Origin: Maridesulfovibrio ferrireducens
GTDB taxonomy: Bacteria; Desulfobacterota; Desulfovibrionia; Desulfovibrionales; Desulfovibrionaceae
Reading direction: 5' to 3'
Assembly: GCF_016342405.1 (NCBI RefSeq)
Contig: NZ_JAEINN010000018.1
Location: 1-64,000, forward strand
Length of the DNA stretch: 64,000 nt
Positions 24,681 through 35,663 of the stretch are shown in pieces; the stretch's first letter is position 1; every line of letters starts with the position of its first letter. The position numbers were made by a program, and so were the translations under genes. Below the pieces are notes generated by a model that was given only the letters and a program-made list of their open reading frames with translations, was not told the DNA's origin and made no database searches.

Positions 24681-26330
24681 ATGTCACTCAGTCATCTTGC
24701 AGGAAAACCAGCTCCACCTGAAATACTTGAAAATATTCCTAAACTGGTATCGGCCTATTACACGATAAAACCGGACCCATCCGTGCATTCGCAGTTGGTG
24801 GCTTTCGGAACATCAGGTCACAGAGGCTCATCCTTTGACGGTTCCTTTAATCAAGAACATATCTGGGCCATAGCCCAAGCCATATGCGAATACAGAACCT
24901 CAATGGGCTACACCGGACCCTTGTTCATAGGAAAAGATCCGCACGCTCTTTCCGAGCCGGCACAAAGTTCCGCACTCGAGGTTTTTGCTGCCAACGGTAT
25001 TACCGTCTTTGTAAATGACAAAGGATACACTCCTACCCCGGCAATTTCACACGCTATTCTTTCTTACAACAAAGGAAGAAAAGACGGCTTTGCAGATGGA
25101 GTAGTAATCACACCGTCTCATAACCCACCCCGAGATGGTGGATTTAAATATAATCCGCCCAACGGCGGCCCGGCCGGCACAACTTCCACCAGCACTATTC
25201 AGAACAGGGCTAACGAAATTCTGAAAAACGGTCTTAAGGATATTAAACGCATTCCTTTGAATCGTGCATTTTCAGCGGACACAACCCATGAATTTGATTT
25301 TGCGACTCCATATATAAACGACCTCGGTAATATCGTAGATATGGAAGCTATTGCAGCGGCAGGGCTTAGCATCGGTGTTGATCCGCTCGGCGGGGCTGCA
25401 ATTGATTTCTGGGAACCCATTGCTGAAAAATACGGATTAAATCTCAGCGTAGTTAATAAGAAAATCGATCCTGCCTATTCTTTTATGCACGTAGATAAAG
25501 ACGGCAAAATCCGTATGGACTGCTCATCTCCCTACGCAATGGCAGGGCTGATTGAACTTAAAGATAAATACGACATTTCCTTTGCCAACGATCCGGATAC
25601 AGACAGACATGGCATCGTTACCAAAAGCCGCGGGCTGATGAATCCGAATCATTATCTCGCTGTCGCAATTGAATACCTCTATACAAACAGACCTCTATGG
25701 AAAAAAGATCTGGTTGTCGGAAAAACTCTTGTTTCAAGCTCAATGATAGACCGTGTTGCAAAATCCATTGATCGCAAACTCATGGAAGTTCCGGTAGGAT
25801 TCAAATGGTTCGTGGAACCACTTCTTGCCGGCACCTGTGGATTTGGAGGTGAGGAAAGTGCAGGTGCATCCTTCCTTAGAAAAGACGGAACAGTCTGGAC
25901 CACCGATAAGGACGGTATCATTATGAATCTTCTCGCAGCTGAAATAACTGCGAAAACAGATAAAGATCCCGGCGAGCACTATACAGACCTTGAGAAACGA
26001 TTCGGACACCCTGTTTATAAACGGGTTGATGCCCCCGCAACCATGGAGCAGAAAAAAGCTTTCAGCATATTAACGCCTGATATGGTCAAGGCAAAAACCC
26101 TTGCCGGAGAAACTATCGAAGCACGACTGACTGCTGCCCCCGGTAATGGCGAAGCTATCGGCGGACTGAAAGTTGTGACCGAAAACGGCTGGTTTGCAGC
26201 CCGACCTTCAGGTACAGAATCAATATATAAAATTTACGCCGAATCATTCAAAGGACTGGCTCACCTTGTAGCTATTCAGGAAGAAGCCGGAAAAATAGTT
26301 AATGAAGCCTTTGAACAGGCTCTTAAATAA
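24681..26330 (+). CDS. pgm: Phosphoglucomutase (alpha-D-glucose-specific)
   Basis: The protein is 549 aa from ATG 24681 (GGAGG upstream), close to the 546 of E. coli Pgm. Catalytic [11 protein letters not shown] carries the phosphoserine; the metal loop is DPDTDRHG, the sugar-binding loop [10 protein letters not shown], and the phosphate-binding loop RPSGTES near the end. It interconverts glucose-1- and glucose-6-phosphate in the cytoplasm, linking glycogen, trehalose and cell-surface sugar synthesis. It is monocistronic, with a terminator on its 3' side. Confidence 0.96.
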   Translation: MSLSHLAGKPAPPEILENIPKLVSAYYTIKPDPSVHSQLVAFGTSGHRGSSFDGSFNQEHIWAIAQAICEYRTSMGYTGPLFIGKDPHALSEPAQSSALEVFAANGITVFVNDKGYTPTPAISHAILSYNKGRKDGFADGVVITPSHNPPRDGGFKYNPPNGGPAGTTSTSTIQNRANEILKNGLKDIKRIPLNRAFSADTTHEFDFATPYINDLGNIVDMEAIAAAGLSIGVDPLGGAAIDFWEPIAEKYGLNLSVVNKKIDPAYSFMHVDKDGKIRMDCSSPYAMAGLIELKDKYDISFANDPDTDRHGIVTKSRGLMNPNHYLAVAIEYLYTNRPLWKKDLVVGKTLVSSSMIDRVAKSIDRKLMEVPVGFKWFVEPLLAGTCGFGGEESAGASFLRKDGTVWTTDKDGIIMNLLAAEITAKTDKDPGEHYTDLEKRFGHPVYKRVDAPATMEQKKAFSILTPDMVKAKTLAGETIEARLTAAPGNGEAIGGLKVVTENGWFAARPSGTESIYKIYAESFKGLAHLVAIQEEAGKIVNEAFEQALK

Positions 26331-26354
26331 AAGTCATCAAAAAAATTCAAAAAA

Positions 26355-26394
26355 AATGAGCAACCCTAATGTGATGGGTTGCTCATTTTTTTAA
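26355..26394. terminator. Bidirectional terminator between pgm and the hybrid kinase
   Basis: AATGAGCAACCC (26355-26366) and GGGTTGCTCATT (26376-26387) form a 12-bp stem with A-rich and T-rich sides, serving both converging units. Confidence 0.85.
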
Positions 26395-26409
26395 CTTTTT
26401 TCACTATAG

Positions 26410-28881
26410 TTAATTCCTCAGTTCAGCCCCCACCTTTTCCGACTCAACTGAAAATTTCTCAACAAAACTGTATACAGCCTCTGAATCTTGACAAAGCACC
26501 GCTTTTTCCAATTGCATAGAAACTTCACATGCACGGGTTGCACAAATCGCAGCACAACTGCTTTTAAATGTATGAACAATTCTCTTAGCTGTTTCATGAT
26601 CATTGCTGAGAACAGCATCATTAAATTTTTTAATTTCATGTGGTACTTCAACTATAAACATATCGCAAAGTTCACGATAAAGAGCCTCATCACCATTATA
26701 CATTTCAATAGCTTTCTCTCTATCAAGAACTAAACTTACACTACTCTCAACATCTGCCTGCTTTTGAATTGATGAATTATCCACATTTACAACCTTTAAA
26801 ATTGCATCTTGTAAATCTGAATACTGAACAGGTTTAGCAATATAATAATTCATTCCGACCAGTTCACATTTTTCCTTCACTCCAGCCATAGCATGGGCAG
26901 ACATTGCAATAATGGGAATTTTTTTATTAGATTCACCAGCCTCTTCGCTACGGATACGCCTGGCAGCTTCAAAACCGTCCATTTCCGGCATCTCAAGATC
27001 CATCAACACAAGATCGACGTCTAACACGGCTAGTCTGCTTAGAGCCTCAACTCCGTTCGAAGCAACATAAACACTATGCCCCATTTTCTGCAAAAGACTG
27101 CTCGCAACCCTAACGTTGATAGGATTATCCTCAACAACTAAAATTCGACATGCTATTTCTAAACTTCCAACCAAGTTACAGTTTCCATCTATATTATCTG
27201 AAGTAAGCTTCGCAGGGTCGCCATGTTGTAAAATGACATCAAAAGTAAAAATACTACCGTATCCTTCAGAGCTTCTAACCCCTATTGAACCACCCATCAT
27301 TTCTACAAGCTCACGGGATATAGCCAGCCCCAAACCGGAACCGCCGAACTTTCTTGTAGTGGAGTCATCAGCTTGCCTAAAGCTTTGAAAGATAAGAGAC
27401 TGCTTGGCTTCGGGAATACCTATCCCGGTATCTCTTACTGAAACTTGAAGAACAATACATTCATCATTTATGCTCTCCAAAGCTGAAATCTGGACAAACA
27501 CACCACCCTGCTCAGTAAACTTCACAGAGTTACCTACAAGATTATATAAAATTTGCTTAAGTCTTGCTTCATCCCCGCAAACAACATCAGGGACTTCTTC
27601 ATCAATATCAATATTAAGAACCAAACCACGACTTAAAGCTTGAGGTTCCATACTTTTAATAACAGCACGAAGGGATTCACTGAGGCGAAAATCTTTCTTT
27701 TCCAGCGTGAGCATACGGGCCTCAACCTTTGAAAGATCAAGAATATCGTTTATTAACGTAAGCAACTGATTTGCTGAAAGACGAACTATTTCTAAATTTT
27801 CAGTCTGCTCATCCGTTAAATCAGACCGCAAAGTCAAATCAGTCATTCCGATTACCCCGTTTAACGGAGTCCGAATCTCATGACTCATGGAAGCGAGAAA
27901 ACGAGATTTCAAACCATTAGCTTTTTCAGCCGTATCACGCGCCTTAATAAGTTCGCGCTCCATTTCTTTACGACCGGTAATCTCAATAAAGGAGGCAACA
28001 GCTCCGCCGGACCGGCCTCGCATAGGAGTAACCTCCAGCATATGCCAAAAACTTTCACCTTTTTGTTTACCTTCAATAGAAAACTCAAGCGAATATCGAT
28101 TTGTCTCGCCGCTTACAACCGAACCAACTCCTTCAAGCAATAGATCAATGTCTTTAATAAGACATCCTGAGGACTCAACAGCCTCCCTGAAATCCAGTCC
28201 TCCGAGGTCCACTTCCGAACGTCCGGGCGCAAATAAATCACGCCACGATTCATTAGCTGCTATCAATTTTGCGTCAGTATCAAGAACAGCAATTTTAGCT
28301 GACATCGAAGCCAAAACGGAGCTTAACTGTTCCTCTCGGGCAATTAACTTCTGATTAGCAATGTCAAGTTGACGCGATTGCAACAGCGTGTTTTCGTAAG
28401 TGGCAAGAAGTAAATGAAAAACCTGCCCGAAGTCAGCCTTCAATGAATGTTTCTCACCGTGAAATTCAAAATCAACTTCCTGCATCATCCCTTGATCGGA
28501 ATCAAATGGACCATGCTTAAAAACAGATTCTATTCTGGAAAGTAAAAAAGCTTCATCGTAAGGCTTGGTAACAAAATTTGTAGCCCCGCTTTTAAGACCT
28601 CTGACAATGTCTCCGGGCTCGGAAAGACTTGTCAGCAGTATGACAGGAACAGTTTTATACACAGGATTGCTGCGAATATGCTCACACAGCTCATATCCAT
28701 CCATCCCCGGCATAACAACATCACTGATTACCAAATCAATTTTTTTATCGGCAAGAATATTGAGAGCCTTTTCACCATCAGAAGCAAGCGAAACGCTAAA
28801 ACCTTTCACGCAAAGGAAATATTCAAGTTTAACAGCCTGAGTAAGACTGTCTTCGACTACAAGAATATGGTAGTTACTCAA
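26410..28881 (-). CDS. Hybrid histidine kinase REC-PAS-HisKA-HATPase-REC-Hpt
   Basis: The 823-aa cytosolic kinase has an N-terminal receiver with Asp54 ([15 protein letters not shown]), a PAS sensor (about 180-310), HisKA with [15 protein letters not shown], an HATPase with DTGIGIPEA and [10 protein letters not shown], a second receiver ([13 protein letters not shown]...[16 protein letters not shown]) and a C-terminal Hpt with [11 protein letters not shown]. Start is a TTG at 28881 that overlaps the CheB stop (TTGA), with GGAG 7 nt upstream. It takes the place of WspR at the end of a Wsp-type cluster. The N-terminal receiver could accept phosphate from the CheA protein, which is inference. 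Confidence 0.9.
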   Translation of the reverse strand: MSNYHILVVEDSLTQAVKLEYFLCVKGFSVSLASDGEKALNILADKKIDLVISDVVMPGMDGYELCEHIRSNPVYKTVPVILLTSLSEPGDIVRGLKSGATNFVTKPYDEAFLLSRIESVFKHGPFDSDQGMMQEVDFEFHGEKHSLKADFGQVFHLLLATYENTLLQSRQLDIANQKLIAREEQLSSVLASMSAKIAVLDTDAKLIAANESWRDLFAPGRSEVDLGGLDFREAVESSGCLIKDIDLLLEGVGSVVSGETNRYSLEFSIEGKQKGESFWHMLEVTPMRGRSGGAVASFIEITGRKEMERELIKARDTAEKANGLKSRFLASMSHEIRTPLNGVIGMTDLTLRSDLTDEQTENLEIVRLSANQLLTLINDILDLSKVEARMLTLEKKDFRLSESLRAVIKSMEPQALSRGLVLNIDIDEEVPDVVCGDEARLKQILYNLVGNSVKFTEQGGVFVQISALESINDECIVLQVSVRDTGIGIPEAKQSLIFQSFRQADDSTTRKFGGSGLGLAISRELVEMMGGSIGVRSSEGYGSIFTFDVILQHGDPAKLTSDNIDGNCNLVGSLEIACRILVVEDNPINVRVASSLLQKMGHSVYVASNGVEALSRLAVLDVDLVLMDLEMPEMDGFEAARRIRSEEAGESNKKIPIIAMSAHAMAGVKEKCELVGMNYYIAKPVQYSDLQDAILKVVNVDNSSIQKQADVESSVSLVLDREKAIEMYNGDEALYRELCDMFIVEVPHEIKKFNDAVLSNDHETAKRIVHTFKSSCAAICATRACEVSMQLEKAVLCQDSEAVYSFVEKFSVESEKVGAELRN

Positions 28882-29945
28882 CGCTCTTCTCCGTAACTTT
28901 CAAGAACATAGCGAGTGATATCTTCACCTATCTTTTCGAGAGGCAAAACCGACACTGCTGCTCCTAATTTAACAGCTTCACCGGGCATACCGAAAATAAT
29001 TGAAGTTTCTTTATCCTGCGCAATGGTATACCCCCCCTTGCGCCGGATATCCAGTAAACCTTCAGCCCCGTCACGCCCCATTCCGGTAAGCAACACCCCG
29101 ACAACTCCATCTCCAAGGTTTTCTGCAGCAGAACTGAACAGCTCAGCTATTGTTGGACAAATCCCATTGACGGCAGGTCCTTTTGAAAGGCTAACTCTTC
29201 TTTTAGATGATATCTGAATGTGGTGGTCTTCCGGAGCAAAATAAATCACGCCAGCTTGTAATATTTCATTTTGAGCAACAATTTTTACATTATGCCCAGT
29301 ATTCTCACTCAGCCAATTAACCATTCCCTCTAAGAATCCGGTAGATATGTGCTGCACAATCAAAACAGGTACATTAAAATTATTCGGCAGAGACAAAAGT
29401 ACCTGCTTGACAGCCTGCGGACCTCCGGTTGAGGCTCCGATACAGACAATCTTCGCCGCCGCATTTTTCCTTTTATACTCAAAAGCATCGGACCCCTCAG
29501 GCGAACTGAGAGCATCCTTTTTTTTCAATTTAATCCGACGACGAACAACTTTTACTTCAGACATCAGACGAACTGACATAATAATTTCAGCCATCTTCTC
29601 ATTAAAAAATTTATCATTTATGGCCGGCTTGTTATGAAAAGCAAGCGCTCCGGTATCAAGCATTTTAAAACCGAGTTCCGCATCGGAAGCACTGTAGACG
29701 GCACTGATAATAACGATAGGTACAGGATTCTGTTCCATAATAAGACGGGTAACCACAAAACCATCATAGTCTGGCAGATTAACATCCATTGTAACAACAT
29801 CAGGCTTTAATTTACGAACCATCCGGAGAGCTGATTCTCCGTCCTCAGCACATCCCACAACCTCGAAATCAGGCTCACGCGAGAAAAATTCAGTAAAAAA
29901 CTGACGGACAGAGATAGAATCGTCCACAATTAAGATTTTAATCAC
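28878..29945 (-). CDS. cheB: CheB-type chemoreceptor methylesterase (WspF-like)
   Basis: The 355-aa protein has an N-terminal receiver (Asp54 in [13 protein letters not shown]) and a C-terminal methylesterase domain with the catalytic Ser in [10 protein letters not shown], His in IVQHIST and Asp in [12 protein letters not shown]. It removes methyl groups from receptor glutamates, giving adaptation. It is fifth in the CheW-CheR-CheW-CheA-CheB series and overlaps the hybrid kinase gene by 4 nt. No receptor gene is in the cluster, so its substrate is encoded elsewhere. Confidence 0.93.
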   Translation of the reverse strand: MIKILIVDDSISVRQFFTEFFSREPDFEVVGCAEDGESALRMVRKLKPDVVTMDVNLPDYDGFVVTRLIMEQNPVPIVIISAVYSASDAELGFKMLDTGALAFHNKPAINDKFFNEKMAEIIMSVRLMSEVKVVRRRIKLKKKDALSSPEGSDAFEYKRKNAAAKIVCIGASTGGPQAVKQVLLSLPNNFNVPVLIVQHISTGFLEGMVNWLSENTGHNVKIVAQNEILQAGVIYFAPEDHHIQISSKRRVSLSKGPAVNGICPTIAELFSSAAENLGDGVVGVLLTGMGRDGAEGLLDIRRKGGYTIAQDKETSIIFGMPGEAVKLGAAVSVLPLEKIGEDITRYVLESYGEER

Positions 29946-30072
29946 TGCAACTCCACTTTAAATTTAAGCAAATCAACGTACTAAATAATATATATTGCAT
30001 TATATAAATGCATTGAAGTCACAATCAAAAGACATAGAAAGGAAATTACATATCAAAAAAACTTAACGCAAA

Positions 30073-32334
30073 TTAAGCTAAGCGTTGAATAACCTCAAGC
30101 AAATTACCCTGATCAAAACTAGACTTGATTATATAAGCATCTGCACCAGCCTCAACCCCTTTTTCGCGATGCTCCTGTGATCCTAATGACGTTACCAAAA
30201 CTATCGGCAAATTAGCACTGCCGGACATTTTTCTAACTTCAGATGTGAGAGTAAAACCGTCCATATGCGGCATTTCAACATCAGTAACAAGAAGATCCGG
30301 CAACTCAGCCTTGATTTTATTAAGTGCATCAAGACCGTCTACAGCTGTAAGGACTCTATATCCTGCGGCTTCAAGAACATTTTTAAGAAGCGTACGCGAA
30401 GTAATAGAATCCTCTGCAACAAGAATTGTTTTGACCGTTTTCTCACCTTTTTGATGTGAAAATGTTTGCCCCTTAGCGCCGGAACTTACGCCAAGAGCAG
30501 TGCGAATCATATCCGGAGCATGTAAAATGGGCACAAGTCTTCCCGAGCCAAGCACGCTGAACCCAGAAACATTACGCACTCTTTTCAAAAGCGGCCCCAT
30601 AGCTTTGGCCATAACATCTTGTTCGCCATAAAGCTCATCCATACTGACAGCTACAGTCTTTACTCCTTCCCCCATTATAAAGGCTGGAAATGTATTTTTT
30701 TCAACTTTTCCAGAATCAAGTTCCAGCACATCGGAAAGACTAATAATAGGAATTGGCCGGTCGGAATAGACAATTGATTCTCTGCTGCTGACTGATTGAA
30801 TATCTTCCTGCCGGACCAGCACAACCTTTCTCACCCCGGATTTCGGAACAACAAATTTTTGCCCGCACGATTCAACAACAATCCCTCTGAACGAAGTCAA
30901 CGCAACGGGGATATTCAAAACAAACCTTACCCCTTGCCCCAAAACACTCGTAACCGCGACACTTCCACCAAGAGACTCGACTGCGTCGCGGACGATAGCC
31001 ATCCCAAGGCCTCTTCCTGAAATATCTGTAATAATATCACTGGTGGACATACCGGAAAGAAAGATCAACTCCAATGCAGATCGACGGTCCAACTCAGAAG
31101 CTTCTTCTTTACTGAACAGCCCCTGCTTCAATGCAAGTCCCTTTATTTTTTCTGAGTCAATTCCCCGCCCATCATCTCCGATTACAATTTTGACGACATC
31201 TCGCTCAGTCTGCGTAATATCAATAAAAAATTTCCCGGCAGAAGGCTTTCCTTTTGCCAACCTGTCTTCGGGAATTTCAATACCATGACCAACCGAATTA
31301 CGTACCATGTGCATAAGAGGATCATGGAACATCTCAAGGACTCTGCGATCAATCCTAACATTATCACCACTGACTTTAAACTCGCATTGCTTACCCGTCT
31401 CCGCACTGAGCGTTCTGACTATCCGAGGAAAATCATCCAGCAAAGAAGAAAAGGGTAGCAGCATAGAACTCTTGAATTCACTTAAAAGCGTATCCACTTT
31501 AGAAGATAATTCCCAATGGGCTTTGTAGGAGACAGAAGCAAGCTGACCGAGTCTTTTTGAAAACGACTCAACATTTTTCTCCATCTTTAAATAAAAAGAA
31601 GCTTCATTTTCATTCGCAGAACTTTTCTTTTCTGTAATAATCTCTTTAAAAAATTTTGAAAACTCTGAAAATTTACTATTTAAATCATCCGCTTCCTGAG
31701 CTCTTAATTTTTGAGAATTTCGAGTGGAAAGCAGATCTTCTGTCTGCAACAACAAACCTGTAAGAAATGAAGAACTAATCCTGACCGTCTCAGTCATGGA
31801 CATCCTAGCTGGAGTAGCCGTGATTTCAGCTAAATCACAGCTTGAATCAGGATCGCCCTTAGTTGCAACTTCAGATTTAGATTCAGAATTGTGAGAATTG
31901 ACTGAGCAGGAAATAAGAGCGGGAGATTCAGTAAATTCTTTCATTTTTGCAAGAGCTACAACTATAGGAGCAGAAGAAAGACTAGCTTCGGAGCTATCTT
32001 CTTTATGAATAAGATCTTCAAGGATATCGAGCCAACCGATCATTGAACCGGCTACTTCCTTTGACGGAATAAGACCACTTTTCTTAAGAACAGAAAAAAA
32101 AGATTCCAACGTCTGGCAGAAACGCTCAACAGCGCCAAGTCCGACAGCTCTTGCAGCCCCTTTCAAACTATGTACTTCACGATATGAAGATTCAATCAAA
32201 AGAGCTGCCCCCTTTGGATCTCCTCTTTTTTCCAACTTCATAAAATCAGAAGAAAGAACCTGCAGCCGTTCTCTGCACTCCCCTCTGAAAGCTCCGAGAA
32301 GCCTTTCTCGTAAATCTCCGTCAATCTTGGACAT
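30073..32334 (-). CDS. CheA-type kinase with C-terminal receiver (WspE-like)
   Basis: The 753-aa protein has an Hpt domain at the N-terminus (SSYREVHSLKGAARAVG, His55), a long Ser-rich linker, a CheA-type HATPase (PLMHMVRNSVGHGIE; DDGRGIDSEKI; SGRGLGMAIVRDAVE), a CheW-like domain and a C-terminal receiver (VKTILVAEDSITSRTLL...LLVTDVEMPHMDGFTL). This CheA-REC fusion is typical of WspE/FrzE-type systems. It autophosphorylates in response to receptor arrays bridged by the neighbouring CheW proteins and passes phosphate to its own or partner receivers. A 127-bp gap separates it from cheB. Confidence 0.92.
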   Translation of the reverse strand: MSKIDGDLRERLLGAFRGECRERLQVLSSDFMKLEKRGDPKGAALLIESSYREVHSLKGAARAVGLGAVERFCQTLESFFSVLKKSGLIPSKEVAGSMIGWLDILEDLIHKEDSSEASLSSAPIVVALAKMKEFTESPALISCSVNSHNSESKSEVATKGDPDSSCDLAEITATPARMSMTETVRISSSFLTGLLLQTEDLLSTRNSQKLRAQEADDLNSKFSEFSKFFKEIITEKKSSANENEASFYLKMEKNVESFSKRLGQLASVSYKAHWELSSKVDTLLSEFKSSMLLPFSSLLDDFPRIVRTLSAETGKQCEFKVSGDNVRIDRRVLEMFHDPLMHMVRNSVGHGIEIPEDRLAKGKPSAGKFFIDITQTERDVVKIVIGDDGRGIDSEKIKGLALKQGLFSKEEASELDRRSALELIFLSGMSTSDIITDISGRGLGMAIVRDAVESLGGSVAVTSVLGQGVRFVLNIPVALTSFRGIVVESCGQKFVVPKSGVRKVVLVRQEDIQSVSSRESIVYSDRPIPIISLSDVLELDSGKVEKNTFPAFIMGEGVKTVAVSMDELYGEQDVMAKAMGPLLKRVRNVSGFSVLGSGRLVPILHAPDMIRTALGVSSGAKGQTFSHQKGEKTVKTILVAEDSITSRTLLKNVLEAAGYRVLTAVDGLDALNKIKAELPDLLVTDVEMPHMDGFTLTSEVRKMSGSANLPIVLVTSLGSQEHREKGVEAGADAYIIKSSFDQGNLLEVIQRLA

Positions 32335-32404
32335 TTATCTTATCCGAATAGTTTATAGATCTTGCTGAGGATCTGATTAATGAAGCATTCCACTAAGAAA
32401 AAAA

Positions 32405-32995
32405 CTACCTGTTACTTATCGACCCGCCGACAACTTCGTTTACAATCAAAGCGGGATCAATCAAAATTTTAGAACCATCCAATACAACAATTCTTTCGTT
32501 AATTATCCCTACCGAAAATCTATCAGAAGCCGCACTGCCGACAGAAAGAGGCTTAATCTCTTCATCCAAAACAGAAAAAACATCCGTTATTTCATCGATT
32601 AAAACACCGAATCCCATCTCAGATGAGGACAAAAAAAGCACCTTATTTCCTGACACTTCATCCACCCGATTATCCCTGCCGGGGAGTCCTAAAAAAGAGC
32701 ATAGATCAATTACCGGACATATATGCCCGCGAACGCTTACAATACCCTTAATAAAGTCGGGAGTGCATGGAACAGCTACAATTTCTTCAGGCTCTAGAAC
32801 TTCCTTTACTATGGAAGTATCAAAAGCATAGGCATCACTCCCCAAATTGAATTGAACATAATCCCGAGAGTTTCCGCTTCGATTAGTATCCGTTTCTAAT
32901 TCAGCTAAAGTTATTTTGCGGGCAAGCTTTATTGCTCTTTCATTGAGCAATTCCAGAGCATTTTTATTTTTTTTCATAATTTTGCCGTTATTCAA
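32405..32995 (-). CDS. CheW-domain coupling protein (WspD-like)
   Basis: The 196-aa protein begins with TTG at 32995 overlapping the CheR stop (TTGA); ATG 32977 is an alternative, and neither has a strong ribosome site. After a charged 50-residue N-terminus comes a CheW fold: VQFNLGSDAYAFDTSIVKEV, then VRGHICPVIDLCSFLGL, GVLIDEITDVFSV. It should couple receptors to the CheA-REC kinase encoded next. A second CheW gene flanks the CheR gene on the other side, as in wspBCD. Confidence 0.88.
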   Translation of the reverse strand: MNNGKIMKKNKNALELLNERAIKLARKITLAELETDTNRSGNSRDYVQFNLGSDAYAFDTSIVKEVLEPEEIVAVPCTPDFIKGIVSVRGHICPVIDLCSFLGLPGRDNRVDEVSGNKVLFLSSSEMGFGVLIDEITDVFSVLDEEIKPLSVGSAASDRFSVGIINERIVVLDGSKILIDPALIVNEVVGGSISNR

Positions 32996-34548
32996 ACAAT
33001 ATTATTTTTTACCAGTTTTATCATTTCAACGAGCCTTCCTGCTGTGGCTCCATCAGAATGGGGAACAGGCATATCCTTGTCAATCTTTTCAAGCTCTTGC
33101 AACGAAATACGAAAATGACGCACAGCAGCAGAATTATTCTTTTGAGATAAATAAATATTTCCGAGAACAAAATGAGCCATGATAAAACTGCCATCAAGAA
33201 AAACTGCTTTACGAATTTCACATAAAGCTGCATCAAAATCACCCTCAGCCATTCGAATTTGCCCCAAAAGGAAATGAGGATATGAGGCAACCCTGTCTGC
33301 CTCAATTGACTTATTGCACCAATGAGCAGCTTCATCCAATAAACCGGAGTCAGCCTTTATCTCAGCAATAGCGAGAAGGACTTCAGCCGCAGTACTACGC
33401 GGTAAATTGTTATCAAGCGATCTTTTTAACAGAGACAGGGCCGCGGCGTAGTCTCCTTTTTCTCTAAGAACACAAGCCTCTTCAATCGGGTTTAAATTTT
33501 CGGGGGATACAAAATTATCAGCAGGACCGCTAACAAGATCAGAAGCAGCATATGGTTCAATGCGGTCATGAGCGAGCGGATCAGGTTCAGGATCGCAAAA
33601 AATATAATTATCGCTATCAAAATTTAACGCATCATCAAGGTCATCGCCATCTGACAATTCATTAAATTCCTTTTCATAAAAATTATTCAGAACTTCATTG
33701 AAATTTTTTGATAAATATTCTTTGTTCTTTCTAAAAACTAAAACAGACCCGATACTTACATGTTCAAATTTGCCATGAGCAATAACTAATGCAGATTCAC
33801 TGGGGGTAACGACTAACCATCCGCCGGAATTAAGGCTTTCCCATATTTTATCCAGAACCAGCCTGACTCCGTTTTCTGAAAAATATATCAACACATTCCG
33901 ACACAGAACAACATCCATGCCCCATAAGTACGTCGGAAGTGCATCGCCGATCAGGTTCAGCCTTGAAAAACTAACCATGTCTTTGATTGATTGGTCCAAC
34001 TGAAAAAAATTGGGGGCGCCCGGCTTGAAATAAACCTCTTTAAAATTATTGGATTCGATGCGAAAAGACCATTTACGATAACGACCTTCAGCCGCTTTAA
34101 GGAGAGCTTCACTATCAATATCTGTCCCGAATATCTCAGAACACACCTTCGACCTACGGCACATCATAGCAACAGTGTATGGCTCTTCACCCGTAGCACA
34201 GGCCATGGACCAGACTCGGACAGCGCCATATCGACCGCTTCCATTGCCATTTATTTTCAGCAGAATATCCCGTTCTAAAACTTCCAGCGTTCCGGGGTCA
34301 CGAAAAAAGTATGTTTCACCAATAGTAAGCTGATTAATAAAAAGTTCGAGAGCTTTTTCACCGACTTGAGGCGACAGAAGATAATCAAGGCACTCTTCAG
34401 CTGATTTAAATTTACCGAGCTCACGTCCGGCTTTTACAACAGCAGCTTTTAAATCATTCCACCTGTCAGGAGAAAATTTTAATCCATAAATATCTCTGAC
34501 CATTTGAGACAGAAGATCTATTTTTTCATCGGAAATAAAATCAATCAT
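32992..34548 (-). CDS. CheR-type methyltransferase with TPR tail (WspC-like)
   Basis: The protein is 518 aa from ATG 34548; a TTG 9 nt earlier leaves no room for the GGGAGAG ribosome site, so I reject it. The CheR core (1-275) has the SAM-binding VWSMACATGEEPYTVAMM, IFGTDIDSEALLKA and VLCRNVLIYF. An acidic linker (about 285-330) leads to three or so C-terminal TPR repeats (AASYPHFLLGQIRMAEGDFD, MAHFVLGNIYLSQKNNSAA). It methylates receptor glutamates. It overlaps both CheW genes (8 and 4 nt), so the three are translationally coupled. Confidence 0.92.
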   Translation of the reverse strand: MIDFISDEKIDLLSQMVRDIYGLKFSPDRWNDLKAAVVKAGRELGKFKSAEECLDYLLSPQVGEKALELFINQLTIGETYFFRDPGTLEVLERDILLKINGNGSGRYGAVRVWSMACATGEEPYTVAMMCRRSKVCSEIFGTDIDSEALLKAAEGRYRKWSFRIESNNFKEVYFKPGAPNFFQLDQSIKDMVSFSRLNLIGDALPTYLWGMDVVLCRNVLIYFSENGVRLVLDKIWESLNSGGWLVVTPSESALVIAHGKFEHVSIGSVLVFRKNKEYLSKNFNEVLNNFYEKEFNELSDGDDLDDALNFDSDNYIFCDPEPDPLAHDRIEPYAASDLVSGPADNFVSPENLNPIEEACVLREKGDYAAALSLLKRSLDNNLPRSTAAEVLLAIAEIKADSGLLDEAAHWCNKSIEADRVASYPHFLLGQIRMAEGDFDAALCEIRKAVFLDGSFIMAHFVLGNIYLSQKNNSAAVRHFRISLQELEKIDKDMPVPHSDGATAGRLVEMIKLVKNNIV

Positions 34549-35032
34549 CCGTATCAATCTCTCCCTGCTTTACAAATGCTTCAAGAGCTTCAGACAAAGT
34601 CTTTTCCTGTTCTGAATTCAAAATAGAATTGAGATCCTGCACCAATATTATATCTTCCCCCATGCCGGCGAAAGATTTCAAATAAAAAACTCCGGGCCAA
34701 ATCTGGTTTGATTCCTGAGACATGCCGGGAGGTATCTCAATTACATCATTTACTTCGTCTGCAAGAATGGCGATCTTCCTGTCCCCTAATCGGCTGAAAA
34801 GTAAACGGTCGGAAAGAATAACATCCCGCTCTTCATTGCCGATCTTTCTGCGCACTCCGACAACCGGAACAATTGTTCCACCGTCACTTACAACCCCTAA
34901 AACCGGATACGGTGCGTCCGGTACAGGAGAAAGCGAAACCGCCAGCTCGACCTTATCGACAAGAGAAGAAGACACAGCAAATTTACAGGAGTCAACTTTA
35001 AAGACAACATAATCATGTTCATTCATAGACAA
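34541..35032 (-). CDS. CheW-domain coupling protein (WspB-like)
   Basis: The 163-aa protein is almost entirely a CheW domain: DYVVFKVDSCKFAVSSSLV, LGVVSDGGTIVPVVGVRRKIG, KIAILADEVNDVIEIP. The start at ATG 35032 has GGAGGAG upstream. It should dock receptors to the CheA-REC kinase. It is first of the five Wsp-ordered genes and lies 24 bp after the lytic transglycosylase gene. Confidence 0.88.
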   Translation of the reverse strand: MSMNEHDYVVFKVDSCKFAVSSSLVDKVELAVSLSPVPDAPYPVLGVVSDGGTIVPVVGVRRKIGNEERDVILSDRLLFSRLGDRKIAILADEVNDVIEIPPGMSQESNQIWPGVFYLKSFAGMGEDIILVQDLNSILNSEQEKTLSEALEAFVKQGEIDTDD

Positions 35033-35056
35033 CTCCTCCGCAATGATAACAACAAA

Positions 35057-35659
35057 TTACTTCTTGTTTGACTGAGATTTATCCAATAATTTTTTATACT
35101 TTTCCATAACCCTGACAGCGTATTTTTTTGAACGTTCCGGAAGATTATCCGGAGAGCCTGTATGATATGCACCTATTGCCCGCCAGTTATACCCATAGCG
35201 ATCAAGACAATAACGCAATATCCATGCTCCGAGTCTGACATTTTCTTCAGGATCAAGAGCCTTAGCAGCACTGAGATTAAATTTCCTGAGCCAATAAGAA
35301 TTAACCTGCATCAAACCGACATCATAACTTTTAATCTTATTTTTTTTCAGTACAGCCAAAGCCTCATCCTTTGATTCAGGATAAATGCTCTGCCCTTCGA
35401 TATTCAAAGCCCATGGATTGTAGCCGCTTTCATGATCGGCAATAGCACGTAAAATTTCCGGTTGCAGAGCAAATTCCTGCGCTACCTGATTAAAAAGAGG
35501 AGCCACCGAAATGCGTTGTCCACTTCCTAATTTTACACGTTGCTGAACATCGTGTCTGAATGTCTGCGAGAATTCTCTTTCTTCATTGATCGGAATAAAC
35601 ATAAGGAACGCAATAGTACCGCATACAATAAGGTATAATGCGATTAAAAATCTTGGCAC
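35057..35659 (-). CDS. Lytic transglycosylase (SLT domain), membrane-anchored
   Basis: The 200-aa protein has an N-terminal hydrophobic anchor (FLIALYLIVCGTIAFLMFI) and an SLT/Goose-lysozyme-like core: AIADHESGYNPWALN with the catalytic Glu, then YDVGLMQVNSYWLRKF and AIGAYHTGS. It cleaves the glycan strand of peptidoglycan in the periplasm. The start is GTG 35659, 4 nt after the GGDEF-TPR stop, so the two are coupled. Sharing an operon with chemosensory genes hints at cell-wall opening for an envelope machine, which is inference. Confidence 0.88.
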   Translation of the reverse strand: MPRFLIALYLIVCGTIAFLMFIPINEEREFSQTFRHDVQQRVKLGSGQRISVAPLFNQVAQEFALQPEILRAIADHESGYNPWALNIEGQSIYPESKDEALAVLKKNKIKSYDVGLMQVNSYWLRKFNLSAAKALDPEENVRLGAWILRYCLDRYGYNWRAIGAYHTGSPDNLPERSKKYAVRVMEKYKKLLDKSQSNKK

Positions 35660-35663
35660 AGTC

